NCBI GenBank assembly: GCA_033030425.1
Contig: JAUFSD010000013.1
Coordinates: 62,001 to 126,000 of the forward strand
DNA length: 64,000 bases
Reading direction: 5' to 3'
Source of the DNA: Verpa conica
Lineage: Eukaryota > Ascomycota > Pezizomycetes > Pezizales > Morchellaceae
How positions within the stretch are numbered: the first letter of the stretch is position 1; each line of letters begins with the position of its first letter. Below the pieces are notes generated by a model. It was given only the letters and a program-made list of their open reading frames with translations, searched no databases and was not told the DNA's origin. Positions 23,932-32,985 of this stretch are shown in pieces. A program made the translations under genes and the position numbers.

Positions 23932-26900
23932 TTATGATTCGGAGTAGGTAATGGAGGTGAGAGAGGACGTAGTGGAGGAGAGTGGCACCGGTGACGGGAG
24001 TGCTTTTTTGGGAAAATTTATTTTGTTTTGAACGACGAAGGTCCCGACGAGTAGCGAGAGAGCTTCAGAGCTCCAGATTTCGTCTAGGGATCTTATGTTG
24101 GGTAGAAGAGAGTTTCTGGACACGGCGAGACTGGGGCAGTGCAGAAGCACATGCTCTGTTGTTTCGGGGGAAAGAAAACACCTGGGGCAGGTGTCGGGAG
24201 TGTGGAGATTTATCCACGACTTATGGGCGTTTAGGTAGCTCTTTTCCACCCGCATTTGATGGAGACGGGAGGATTGAAACTTGTGAAGGGACATGAAGTA
24301 TGGTGTTGTGAGGGAACAACCATATTTATAGTAGCTGGGTGGGGGATAGAGAATCTCCCAGTTCTTAAGAAGCTGTTGCTTAACCATAATTGAAAAACTT
24401 TTATGGCTAAGATTGGAGCCTAGTAACGGTTGGACTAGGGAACCTAGGAATTCGATTGGTAGGTGATTCACGCCTGCCTTGGCGACCGAGTTCCACTTTT
24501 TGGGGGGATTAGGGAGGCCTTTAAGAAGTTCGGAGTGTGAGTAGCTCCGTTCGGATGAGATGGTAGGGAACGACGAGTCAAACCGGGCCGTGACTGGGTT
24601 GTTAAGGGGGTGGGCAGTAGCAACTCGGATGGCGTGTTTGATCTTGAGATAGTGAAGGTAAAGTATCAACGGGGGGGCGGATGCTTCCGCCCATAGAGCG
24701 TGTAGATTGGTCGACCTAAAGCAACCTAAGGCCCACCTGAGGACAGAGTTCCAAAAGACCTCCATTTCTTTTAGGGCTGAGGTGGGGGTAAAAAGAGTGG
24801 CTCCATAGGTAAGCATGGGGCGAATAGCGAGAGTAGCAAGTTTCCTGCAGTTACCTGAGGAAAGACCTTTCCCGGGAGAGGAAAATCTATGAAGGATACC
24901 AAAGGAAGCCTGGGCGGACGCCAGTCTTCTAATAAAGTGATCGTTAGGGTTAAATGAGGGTGAGAACCAGTAGCCGACCCACCGGACTATTGGTTTTGGA
25001 TGGAAGGTGTGTCCATCAATACACACGGGAAGATGTGAGACTGGGGACTTGTCTCTGGGGGTGCGCCAGTGCATCAGCTCAGTTTTAGCGACTGAGAAGG
25101 ACACATTGCGGGGGGCTGCGTCGTTTTTAAGACGATAGTAGTTTTCTTGAAGTAAGAGAATGTTTTCCTCAACTGTGGGTGAGGCGACCGTGATGGCAAA
25201 GTCATCAACGTATGATAGGGTAATACCTGGTGACGGTTCCAGATGATGTAAAACACTAACATAAATAACAAATAGTAAAGGAGAGATAGGGGATCCTTGG
25301 GGGACCCCAACTTGCACGGGAACAGCTAGCTTGGGGGAGCCTTTATAAAGCAAGGTGACCCAGCGATCGGACAAAAAGGAAAGAATCCAATTAACCATAT
25401 AGGGGGGAACGCTTTGGGAAGTAAGAATGGAGGCTAGGGTGTGTTTGACCACATTGTCAAAGCCGCCTTTAATGTCTAGAAAGAGAGTGGAGACTTTCAG
25501 CTTAGCTAACTGCATAGCTCTGATTTCGTTGTAAAAGACAGTGGTGGCATCTGAGGTGGAGAGGCCTGCGACTGAGCCGCACTGGTGTGGATGTACTAGG
25601 CCGGTGGCCTTCGCAATCTTTGCCAGTCTAAGGGTGACAACTTTCTCCAAAACTTTTGAGAAGGTTTGGAGAAGCACAATTATCCGATAGGAGGAGGTGG
25701 CTGTGTAGTCGTCTTTGCCTGGCTTGGCTAGGACGACCCCGTTTGCCTTTTTTAGGGAAAGTGGGTGGTAACCGCTTTTTAAAAGAGGGGTAAGTATTCT
25801 GGGAATGAGTGTGGGGTTAATCCTGTGGACACCTTTCCATATTGAGTAAGGAATGGAGTCGGGTCCTGGTGCCGACAGATTAGATGTTTTGGAAAGAACG
25901 TGCTGAATTTCTTCAGGAGTAATAACGGGGACGCTATGGAACCGTAGGGGAAGGGGGGAGCCAGTGTCTGGTCTCGGGGGAAAGAATGCATTCACTAAAT
26001 TTTTATTTAGGATTTGGGGTGTAGGGGAATTGGGAATGGACGGGATTCGGTCCTCGGATCTGGTGGCCATTTTCTTAAGCCGCCACATATCGGAAGGGGA
26101 GGCGTTGGACACAAACGTGTTCCAATGGTCACGTTTGGCCTTTTTGATAGCGTTAAAGTAGGCGTTTTTGGCCGCTTTAAGCTCGAATGGAGGGGAGAGT
26201 CCTTTGCGGTAGGACTTGTGAACGCTGTGATAAATAGATCTTAATTGGGAAAGATTAGGGTTCCACCAGGGTTTCGACCACGATGAAACTCTCTTTGTGG
26301 GGGTGTGTAAAAGAAGGACGTTGTAAAGTTGATTAAAGGACTCGTCGAACCAGGCATCCAGATCGGGGGAGTCAGAAAAGAATTGAAACTCGCTTAGCTG
26401 GGGAGCAATAAGGTCCCAATTAGCGAGAGCCCAGTTAGGGGTGTTGTAGGGAGTAAAATCGGAGTCCAGAGGGGCCAGCTGACAGAGTATGACTCTGTGG
26501 TCTGAACCTGAGGGGACTGGTGGAATAAGCCACTTTTGAATTAATTGGGTTGCGGAGTGATTAGCCCAGGTGAAGTCGATAACGCTGTGTCGCTTTCTCG
26601 GGTCAGGGGAGATTCTGGTGTACTTCCCAGGTGTGTTAATGAGTGAGAAGCCAAGTTGGTTGGCTAGCCTAAAATAGGGAGTGGAAAGATTTAGTTCTGT
26701 TGTGGAGAACTTTCGTAGGGGATCCGCGGCAGGAGAGTGAACATTAAAGTCTCCGACAACGACGGTAGGGACAGACGAGGCCTGAAAGGCTAAGTGGGGA
26801 GGAACAGATCTAACAGAGTCGGACACCTGTCTGTTGTAAACATTGACAAGTGTTAAGGATGAAAATGTGCGATTTGAAGTAGTAAAGTGCAATGTAATAA

Positions 26901-27201
26901 ACGCGATGTCCCCTCGATGTGAGGGGGTCTGGGTAACGGAATTCTTATCCAAAAAGGAAAGATTAACATAAAAGCACACTGACACTTTATCTGACTGAAG
27001 TGTGGGTGTGGGTTTAAAGAGGGCAAAATTAGGTGCAACTAAAGGAGAGTGATTAAATAACGGGGGTTCTTGCACAGCTATAACCTGTGCCGAGTGAACT
27101 ACTGGATTTGAGAATAGAGAAAGAAACACATTATTGCTCCCGGCGCAGTTGTGTTGAATGATGTTAAAAAAAGGGGAATGTTTAGTGGTCGTACTAAACA
27201 T
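23932..27201 (-). CDS. LINE ORF2: endonuclease/reverse transcriptase
   Basis: 1089 residues. The N-terminus has the APE-type endonuclease signature (NIIQHNCAGSN, VIAVQEPP, VVVGDFNVHSPAAD, HSVIDFTW, SGSDHRVI). The reverse transcriptase follows with LSAPGPDSIPYSIWK, a FLDIKGGFDN block containing the first catalytic aspartate, GVPQGSPISPLLF and the YVDD active site at about residue 657. The thumb-like region is followed by a C-terminal CPRC-x8-H-x4-C finger, as in other LINE pols. No RNase H DEDD pattern is visible. The ATG lies directly after the ORF1 stop and in the same frame, so expression by stop-start reinitiation or readthrough is likely. Frame intact, so the element could be competent. 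Confidence 0.93.
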   Translation of the reverse strand: MFSTTTKHSPFFNIIQHNCAGSNNVFLSLFSNPVVHSAQVIAVQEPPLFNHSPLVAPNFALFKPTPTLQSDKVSVCFYVNLSFLDKNSVTQTPSHRGDIAFITLHFTTSNRTFSSLTLVNVYNRQVSDSVRSVPPHLAFQASSVPTVVVGDFNVHSPAADPLRKFSTTELNLSTPYFRLANQLGFSLINTPGKYTRISPDPRKRHSVIDFTWANHSATQLIQKWLIPPVPSGSDHRVILCQLAPLDSDFTPYNTPNWALANWDLIAPQLSEFQFFSDSPDLDAWFDESFNQLYNVLLLHTPTKRVSSWSKPWWNPNLSQLRSIYHSVHKSYRKGLSPPFELKAAKNAYFNAIKKAKRDHWNTFVSNASPSDMWRLKKMATRSEDRIPSIPNSPTPQILNKNLVNAFFPPRPDTGSPLPLRFHSVPVITPEEIQHVLSKTSNLSAPGPDSIPYSIWKGVHRINPTLIPRILTPLLKSGYHPLSLKKANGVVLAKPGKDDYTATSSYRIIVLLQTFSKVLEKVVTLRLAKIAKATGLVHPHQCGSVAGLSTSDATTVFYNEIRAMQLAKLKVSTLFLDIKGGFDNVVKHTLASILTSQSVPPYMVNWILSFLSDRWVTLLYKGSPKLAVPVQVGVPQGSPISPLLFVIYVSVLHHLEPSPGITLSYVDDFAITVASPTVEENILLLQENYYRLKNDAAPRNVSFSVAKTELMHWRTPRDKSPVSHLPVCIDGHTFHPKPIVRWVGYWFSPSFNPNDHFIRRLASAQASFGILHRFSSPGKGLSSGNCRKLATLAIRPMLTYGATLFTPTSALKEMEVFWNSVLRWALGCFRSTNLHALWAEASAPPLILYLHYLKIKHAIRVATAHPLNNPVTARFDSSFPTISSERSYSHSELLKGLPNPPKKWNSVAKAGVNHLPIEFLGSLVQPLLGSNLSHKSFSIMVKQQLLKNWEILYPPPSYYKYGCSLTTPYFMSLHKFQSSRLHQMRVEKSYLNAHKSWINLHTPDTCPRCFLSPETTEHVLLHCPSLAVSRNSLLPNIRSLDEIWSSEALSLLVGTFVVQNKINFPKKALPSPVPLSSTTSSLTSITYSES

Positions 27202-28698
27202 TTAATTGGTGTCGTTCATCGCCACTTCTTCGGTGGCGTCTGAAGAGGGTTGGGCCTCCTGGGTAGGTCCGTCTCTGAGCTTATTAATGATGGAGATGCG
27301 GTGGGGGCATTTCGAAAAGTTTGCCGTGTGGTTGCCTCCACAGTTAACACACTTGGAGGGAGAGGCGACGCAGCAGTTGGGTTTTGGGCGGACGTGGCCA
27401 GGGCACGTGGTAACGGCACACTGGTGTTTGTCCCTGGTGTGGCCAAGGGAACAGATGGGGCAGGTGGGCTCTTTTTGTTTACACCCTTTGGTTGGGTGGC
27501 CGAATTTGTAGCAGTTGCGGCAGAGAGTGGCTTTGGAGGCTGACCACATGACGGAGCAGTGGCGAGGGCGGGAAAACAGTCTAATGGTGGTGCCAATGAT
27601 GGCTGCTTCTTCAGCTGTGACAGTAATGACAACTGTCGAGAACTTCTGGGTGTTGCGAGTGGTGTCGTCGGCAGTGAGGAAGCGGGAGTCGAGAGGAGTG
27701 ATCCCTGTTGCGAGTTTAACCGCTTCAGGGAAAGACTTTTTGAGATGGTCGAGATCGGGGAATTCGCTTAGGGGGATGCCTCTGATGGCTACATCGCAGG
27801 TGGTGGGAGCTTGTTTGAACAACTGAAACGGGTTGGCGGAGTCGTTGACCGTTTGGTTGAGAATGGCTGTGAGTCCTTCGAAGAAGGGGGCGTATGTGGA
27901 GGCTGGGACCGTAGGGGGGGCGGTAACTGAGACAGCTCCACGTTGATTGATGGAGACTGTAAGAGAGGTGACGGGGGCAACTTGTCCTCCTTTAGCGAGG
28001 AACTGGCCTAAGAGAGCAGGGAGGCGTTGAACAAGGGATTCAGAATCTTTAAGGGGGAAAGGGGTCTGTCTGGACGAGAAGAACCTTCGCTGGGCAGTGG
28101 GCAAAGTCTTGGGCTTATCCTCCGTGACTTTCGGTTGCTTGGGGCGAGGGTTGGTGGTCTTCTTGGTGGCCTTTGGGGTGGTGTTGTTGGCAGCCGACTT
28201 GGCTGCGTCAACATAGGACATCTTTTCGGTGACAGTGACCGGCGTGGTGGAGGGTTTGGCGGGTGGGCTCTGATAAGCGGGGCCGGCGGGAGTGACTGGT
28301 TGGGTTCTCTGATGGGGAAAGGTTGCAGGAGGGGAGGAGACTGAGTTTTTAACACTTTTGACGATGGCCTCGAGTCTCTCGAAGCGGTCGTAGACGGCGG
28401 TGGGGGGATGGTTGGAGGCGTACCGAGTCTTTGTTTGAATGTCATCGACAACGGCCGTGATAGAATCGAGTTGGTGGGAGAGTTCGAGGGCGGCGTGTTT
28501 AGCCTGGGCCGCAACCTTGAAGGTGGAGCAAAGAAGGGTGAGGAGAAGCTTCTCCATGGGGGAGGTGTTGTCGTCGTTTAGGGCGTTGGCGACGGTGGTG
28601 GAGATGAGGGAAGAGTTTGGCATGCCTATTTCGTGGTCTATGAGACCAGTTTGTAGGTTGTCATAAATTTCGGAGAGAGAGGGGTCAGGGCTTGGCAT
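27202..28698 (-). CDS. LINE ORF1: zinc-knuckle RNA-binding protein
   Basis: 498 residues. The first third is helical and may oligomerise; the middle is Pro/Thr/Lys-rich (residues 110-215) and probably disordered; then a compact domain of about 150 residues with CDVAIRGIPLSEFPDLDHL, an RRM-like strand-helix pattern. The C-terminus has three CCHC-type knuckles (CRNCYKFGHPTKGC, CPICSLGHTRDKHQC and CVNCGGNHTANFSKC). This is the usual nucleic-acid chaperone of LINEs with two ORFs. It ends TAA immediately before the ORF2 ATG. Confidence 0.9.
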   Translation of the reverse strand: MPSPDPSLSEIYDNLQTGLIDHEIGMPNSSLISTTVANALNDDNTSPMEKLLLTLLCSTFKVAAQAKHAALELSHQLDSITAVVDDIQTKTRYASNHPPTAVYDRFERLEAIVKSVKNSVSSPPATFPHQRTQPVTPAGPAYQSPPAKPSTTPVTVTEKMSYVDAAKSAANNTTPKATKKTTNPRPKQPKVTEDKPKTLPTAQRRFFSSRQTPFPLKDSESLVQRLPALLGQFLAKGGQVAPVTSLTVSINQRGAVSVTAPPTVPASTYAPFFEGLTAILNQTVNDSANPFQLFKQAPTTCDVAIRGIPLSEFPDLDHLKKSFPEAVKLATGITPLDSRFLTADDTTRNTQKFSTVVITVTAEEAAIIGTTIRLFSRPRHCSVMWSASKATLCRNCYKFGHPTKGCKQKEPTCPICSLGHTRDKHQCAVTTCPGHVRPKPNCCVASPSKCVNCGGNHTANFSKCPHRISIINKLRDGPTQEAQPSSDATEEVAMNDTN

Positions 28699-28802
28699 TT
28701 TGAGGCCTGTGATTTTAGTGAGTTTGGTGGGGAAAAGTGGTTGCCACGCAATAATTTGGTGTTGAGTTTCAAAAATTGAGAAAATAGAAGGGATGGAGGA
28801 TG

Positions 28803-28819
28803 TTGCAGTTCGGGTTATT
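28803..28819. repeat. Target-site duplication, right copy
   Basis: Same 17 bases as 23641-23657, abutting the 5' end of the LINE. Perfect identity indicates a recent insertion by target-primed reverse transcription. Confidence 0.9.
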
Positions 28820-29503
28820 GCCTCTGGTGGAGTTATAACTCCTGAAGCATGTATTACGAGCGTTCTCGCTCCGCGTTACGCATACAAAGCTTTATAGTAT
28901 AAATTTAGTTTTGATACACGACAAAGTACGGATGCGCCATCGAAAGAATTCGGACTCTTACACTTTGCATTTAGGATCTGGATTTGTCTCGTTGCGGAGC
29001 ATCAAATCCCTTTCTTTTCCCTGGCGTTCGATTATCTCTTTTATGGCTTCCTCGAGCTCTGCCGAGTCAAACTTTTCTTTTACCCGAAGTTTCTTTAGGG
29101 CACCGCTGATGAATCTCCATGACTTTAGCTTCTTCCGGAATATTCTGCTTGATAGCTGGATGTAGGCGTCAATGCAGCTTTGTACATCCATCTCGAGGTG
29201 GCCAAGCATGATGGCAATTAAACTAATGGCCAAAGATATATAAGTAAAAGCAGATAACTTGGCTAAAAATATTCATACCCCCCAGTACCAGTACCCCCTA
29301 TAAGGTCGAAGCAATCGCAGGGCTTGGGCGGGTTTGTAGGATCGATTCTTCTTGTCAAGTTGTCAAGAATTAGGAGGGTTGCAAGCCCACGTACACCACC
29401 ACCATCTAAAGCATCATTTAGTAGCCGAAATGGGACGAGTTGATTGGCGGCAAATACCAAGAGAGAGAAGCCTTAACGGCTTTTGTGGTGTTTGCGAAGC
29501 CAT
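28803..29503 (-). CDS. Patatin domain, 5' exons (before LINE)
   Basis: The start codon at 29503 opens MASQTPQKPLRLLSL and, after a 52-nt intron, DGGGVRG at residues 16-22, the patatin oxyanion-hole motif. After LATLLILDNL and CDCFDLIGG the lipase box should read GTSTG; here it reads GTGTG (residues 53-57), the serine codon position being GGT. Exon 3 continues LIAIMLGHLEMDVQSCIDAY, and exon 4 begins FVCVTRSENARNTCFRSYN. Introns are 52, 56 and 72 nt with phases 1, 2 and 2 that agree across junctions. The reading frame runs into the target-site copy at 28803-28819, where the LINE begins. Membrane phospholipid hydrolysis is the family activity; loss of the nucleophile predicts an inactive lipase. 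Confidence 0.85.
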
Positions 29504-30621
29504 TTAGCTGAGATAAAAGAAGCCCAATGAGCAGTGATAAGTGTTGGGCCAAGTGTAGTGGAGCTTCTGCACTCTTATTCAAAAGCTATGAGTGTTGCTC
29601 CGCCGTATTTTGTCAAGGCTACACTGTTGGGTGTCACAAAAACTCCCGAGCGGGATAAACCAACATCCAAACGCCCTCAAAATAGCCAAATACGGTAAAA
29701 ATGACATGTCGATAATTCACCCATCAGCGATTAGTAATCCTCGGCGTTTCGGTGAGGCGTCTTCTCACCACTTCCTGTCTTTCCTTACTCCCGATGCCTC
29801 AAATACTAGCAGCGCAGTCTCTTATTATTCCCCAAACCCTAATACGTAACTGAGCTGCTGATCACTTTGGAATACCATTGATATTGCACCATCTAAATCG
29901 CCACACCTACCCCACCAAATATGGTGTATTGGGTGAGTTTTCCCAGTAGAAACAAATAGAGCGTATCTTGTATAAAATAGCACTGTCGCCTGCTATGTGC
30001 ATGGCCCTCAACTTAGGGGAAGTGTGCTGGGCCATGATTGACGAAGAAAGTACCGGTTCAGTGAAGTCTAATCCTTATTCAAATCAATTAAACCAATGAG
30101 CCTTCCTGTGTATGTGTGGTAGCCCAGTTATTAGGCCAGGTTGCCTCCCCAACTCATCACTGCATAAACTCTTTACCAAGGTCGCTAATACAATTACAAA
30201 ACGTAAGGTGATAGTAATTTAATTTGTGGATAGTTTTAATGAAACTTCTTGAAGAGATAGGCTTGTATCAGGGTGGCGATTGATATTAAGTATTAAGGAA
30301 TTTCAAAAACGCTCTATACACGGTAATATTTCCCTATCACTTCTGAAACTTTATTCCAGAAGACAAAATACACCTAATGAGTTGAATCCCACATATCACA
30401 GATCCTCACTCGTGTCTTTGTATATTCACCCATCGAATCTAGATAGCTCCAACTGTATTTAATCACCCATAGTAAATCCCCCCCTCATTCCTCGTACGAA
30501 ATAAATAAGAACGCAGCCCTAAAATCCCAGTTCCTGCCATCGAGTTACATACACCTAATGAAATTGAAGAGTAAAGAAATCCAAAAACCCCTAGAGGATT
30601 AAAATCCCTGACTACATCTAG
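29504..30621. other. Intergenic region upstream of the patatin-NACHT gene
   Basis: No gene seen. It separates two minus-strand genes, so it must hold the receptor promoter and the dynamin 3' end. Open frames at 29592-29849 and 30280-30462 are not convincing. Confidence 0.45.
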
Positions 30622-32985
30622 CTATCCCCCCTTACTAACCTTTTTAGCAATATCCATGGCCTGCTGGAGTCTGCGAATACGACTATTGATCTCCGTCCGA
30701 AGGTTACGGAGAGTAAGGTCGTCACCCGCAATATCAGCAACTTCAGAGTCGAGAAGCCCGCCAACATGCTCGACAGAGAAGCATTTAACCGGCCCATTGG
30801 CGCCTAGTAGGTGTCGCTCAATAACTTGAAGCGCAACATTATCGGTAAACCGCTCTACTGCGATCTTATAGAACGACTTGAGTATGTCATGAATATCGTA
30901 CACTGCTTGGTCTTCGATGCTGAGATGGGCATATCCAGCGACGGTCCTAGCGCTGCCAACGGTGGTGTTGTTTCCTATGCCGGAGCTTACCATTCGGGCA
31001 GTGATGCGATCGATACGCGCAGCGCTGAGAGTCTGCTCAAAGATTTTGTTGAAGGTCAAGAGGGTTCCCTCTCGCTCGCCGTAGAGAATCCTCTGAAGCT
31101 CTTGCTCGGCTGCCGCCGTACTAGCTGATACCAGGGGTTCCATATGGTCAACAATATTAGCCCTAATTCGATCATCGGGAACCGTCTCATTAAGCAGAGC
31201 TTCATTGTAGTCCGCAACAATGTTTTCAACACTCCTGAGGTACCTGTTCGCAATCTCCACCCACTTTACCGACTGCTGCCGAAATAGACTCTCGATTACT
31301 GCAGGATTAACCGTGCCAGGCAGAGAGGCACCACGGGATTCTTTATACCAAGCTCGAATCCAGTCATAAACTGCACCCGAAGTACCTGGTTGATAAGCTG
31401 GATCTGCAGTGTTGTCTGCATTCATAAATTGGTAGGTGTGGCCCTCGCGAGTCATACGACCTGCAAAATCCATACTTGTTGTATAGACGTGCTTTCGTAA
31501 CTTAAGGGGGTGGTCTGCAGGGAGGTCACTCGGGTAGGTCCCCGCAAGTGCCCTGGCAACTGAGTGCTGATAGGAATTAACAATTTTTGTGAGGAACTGG
31601 CGCTGCTCTGAGGAGGACTGGCGTGGTGTTCCAAGTCCTTCAAGTTCTTGAAGGCTTTCGGCATGTCGTGCCTCGATGTCCCGAACAAGAGCCGGGAATT
31701 CATTGCGGATATGCTCATAAAGGAGTTTCCCGAGAAAGCTTTTCAGTGGTTTGATGCCAACACGATCCTTACTAAGTGAGCTCCACGGATAGGTCATGAA
31801 GAAGTTTTCTTCATTCACATGGCGCTCCTCGATGGTGACCCCATTTTTGATGTCTTTAGCAGACCTATTCTTAACAGCGAACCATCCGTGCTTAAGCTGT
31901 TCTACCGAGTTTTCAACAATTCGAAGAACCTATACAGCATCGTAATCAGTGAATTTGATCTCACTGTCTATGAAAATAATAAATATACTTACTCCTAACT
32001 CCTCTCCCGGCTGCAAGGCGTCACATTTAGTTACAACACCAACGGTACGACTACCCATTGGATCAGCAGTCTTCGCCATCTTGAAGACCTCCTGATTAGC
32101 GAGGTTATTTCTCCCATCCATTATAGCCCTACTAAAGTTAGTTGTGTTTATCTAATCAAGGTTTAGGTGATTGTTACATGATGATAGTACGTCGGTCAGT
32201 GATATAGCTTTGGATTAGGTTTCTGATAATTATAGAATCTTCTCTAGTCTGGTACTTTGTAGGATCTGAAAAAAATCATTGTTATTAGACTATTCAATCA
32301 TGAGATACGTGTTACTTACTGTGAAATAGGCCTGGAACATCTACAACACTTAAGTGAGGGTGTTCCGGACCAGAAAGCTCCACCTTCAACACATGCTCGG
32401 AAAAACGGTGATCTAGGTCCTCCACATTCTCTGTCCCAGGTTTAGGAAGCCCCATACGCTCGGCAGCCTATCATAGAATTAAGCTTCATTATACTCCTCG
32501 AAACCTATTTTTCCAATAGGAAAAACTTACACTGCCCAAAAGTCCTGCAAACTCATCAGCGCCAAATTCAGCATTTGCAGATGTATGCTTGAATCCTGCT
32601 AGATAGCTCTTGAGGTGCTCATTTGTCTGAGCTTCCGGACCAGGAATAATGGAAACTTTGACATTTGCTTCTTCTGCGGGGGTGCGACGGAGGACAATTT
32701 GCGTTGCAAACCGAGTGCATAGGTCGCTGGCGATGGGGAAGGCTAGGCCGGTAAGACCTTCAAGTAGTGAGGACTTTCCACTTGATTGGTCGCCTACAAC
32801 GACAAGCTAGGGACAACAAACCTCTATTAGCACGGAAGCCACCAAGAAGAGAAATAATATCTAACCTGAGGAAGCGGGATATCGTCGCTAATTCCAAGCT
32901 CTCGGAGGTGATCAATGACGCCTAGTAGTTTAACCCTGTCCGCATTGTCAAATGTGTTGACATTCTCCTTCCATCCTTTAGCCAT
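30622..32985 (-). CDS. Dynamin-like GTPase (Mx/Vps1-related), 6 exons
   Basis: Exons 32985-32866, 32806-32531, 32467-32320, 32265-32178, 32131-31993 and 31929-30622 join in frame to 692 residues. GTPase motifs: G1 GDQSSGKSS (45-53), G2 in LCTRFATQ, G3 DVPG (175-178), G4 TKCD (245-248). The last exon is the stalk plus a C-terminal GTPase effector region (VALQVIERHLLG, then LRTEINSRIRRLQQAMDIA). There is no PH or proline-rich domain, which fits the soluble Mx-like class common in filamentous fungi. These proteins form helical oligomers and remodel membranes; roles of this fungal subgroup are mostly unknown. Introns are 46-63 nt apart from two of 54 and 61, all GT-AG. All motifs needed for GTP hydrolysis are present. 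The start was chosen because it is the first ATG in frame with G1. Confidence 0.9.

Larger units (their letters stand above)
23658..28802 (-). mobile_element. Full-length-looking non-LTR (LINE) retrotransposon
   Basis: About 5.15 kb in minus orientation: a 5' leader of about 100 bases (28802-28699), ORF1, ORF2, a 3' UTR of about 250 bases and a poly-A tail seen as a T-run at 23656-23679. It is flanked by a perfect 17-bp target-site duplication inside a patatin exon. Both ORFs are open. The layout of a CCHC zinc-knuckle ORF1, then APE-like endonuclease and reverse transcriptase, with no RNase H segment that I can see, fits a fungal LINE near the Tad/I groups, but the clade is not settled from reading alone. 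Confidence 0.92.
19431..29503 (-). pseudogene. Patatin-NACHT-TPR receptor gene, interrupted by a LINE
   Basis: Five exons are inferred: 29503-29458, 29405-29279, 29222-28962, 28889-23155 (split by the LINE) and 22890-19431. Removing the LINE and one target-site copy restores one frame of 1488 residues: patatin-like lipase (1-335), NACHT NTPase (Walker A 384-391) and 14 TPRs. Such lipase-switch-sensor proteins are fungal NLR-like receptors, where a ligand on the repeats is thought to oligomerise the NACHT and fire the effector. Two features argue against a working product: the insertion after about residue 174, and glycine at residue 55 in place of the patatin nucleophile. The rest of the frame is free of stops, so the insertion looks recent. 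The exon 4/5 junction uses donor GTAATG at 23154, overlapping a stronger-looking GTAAGT that would not keep frame. Confidence 0.85.
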
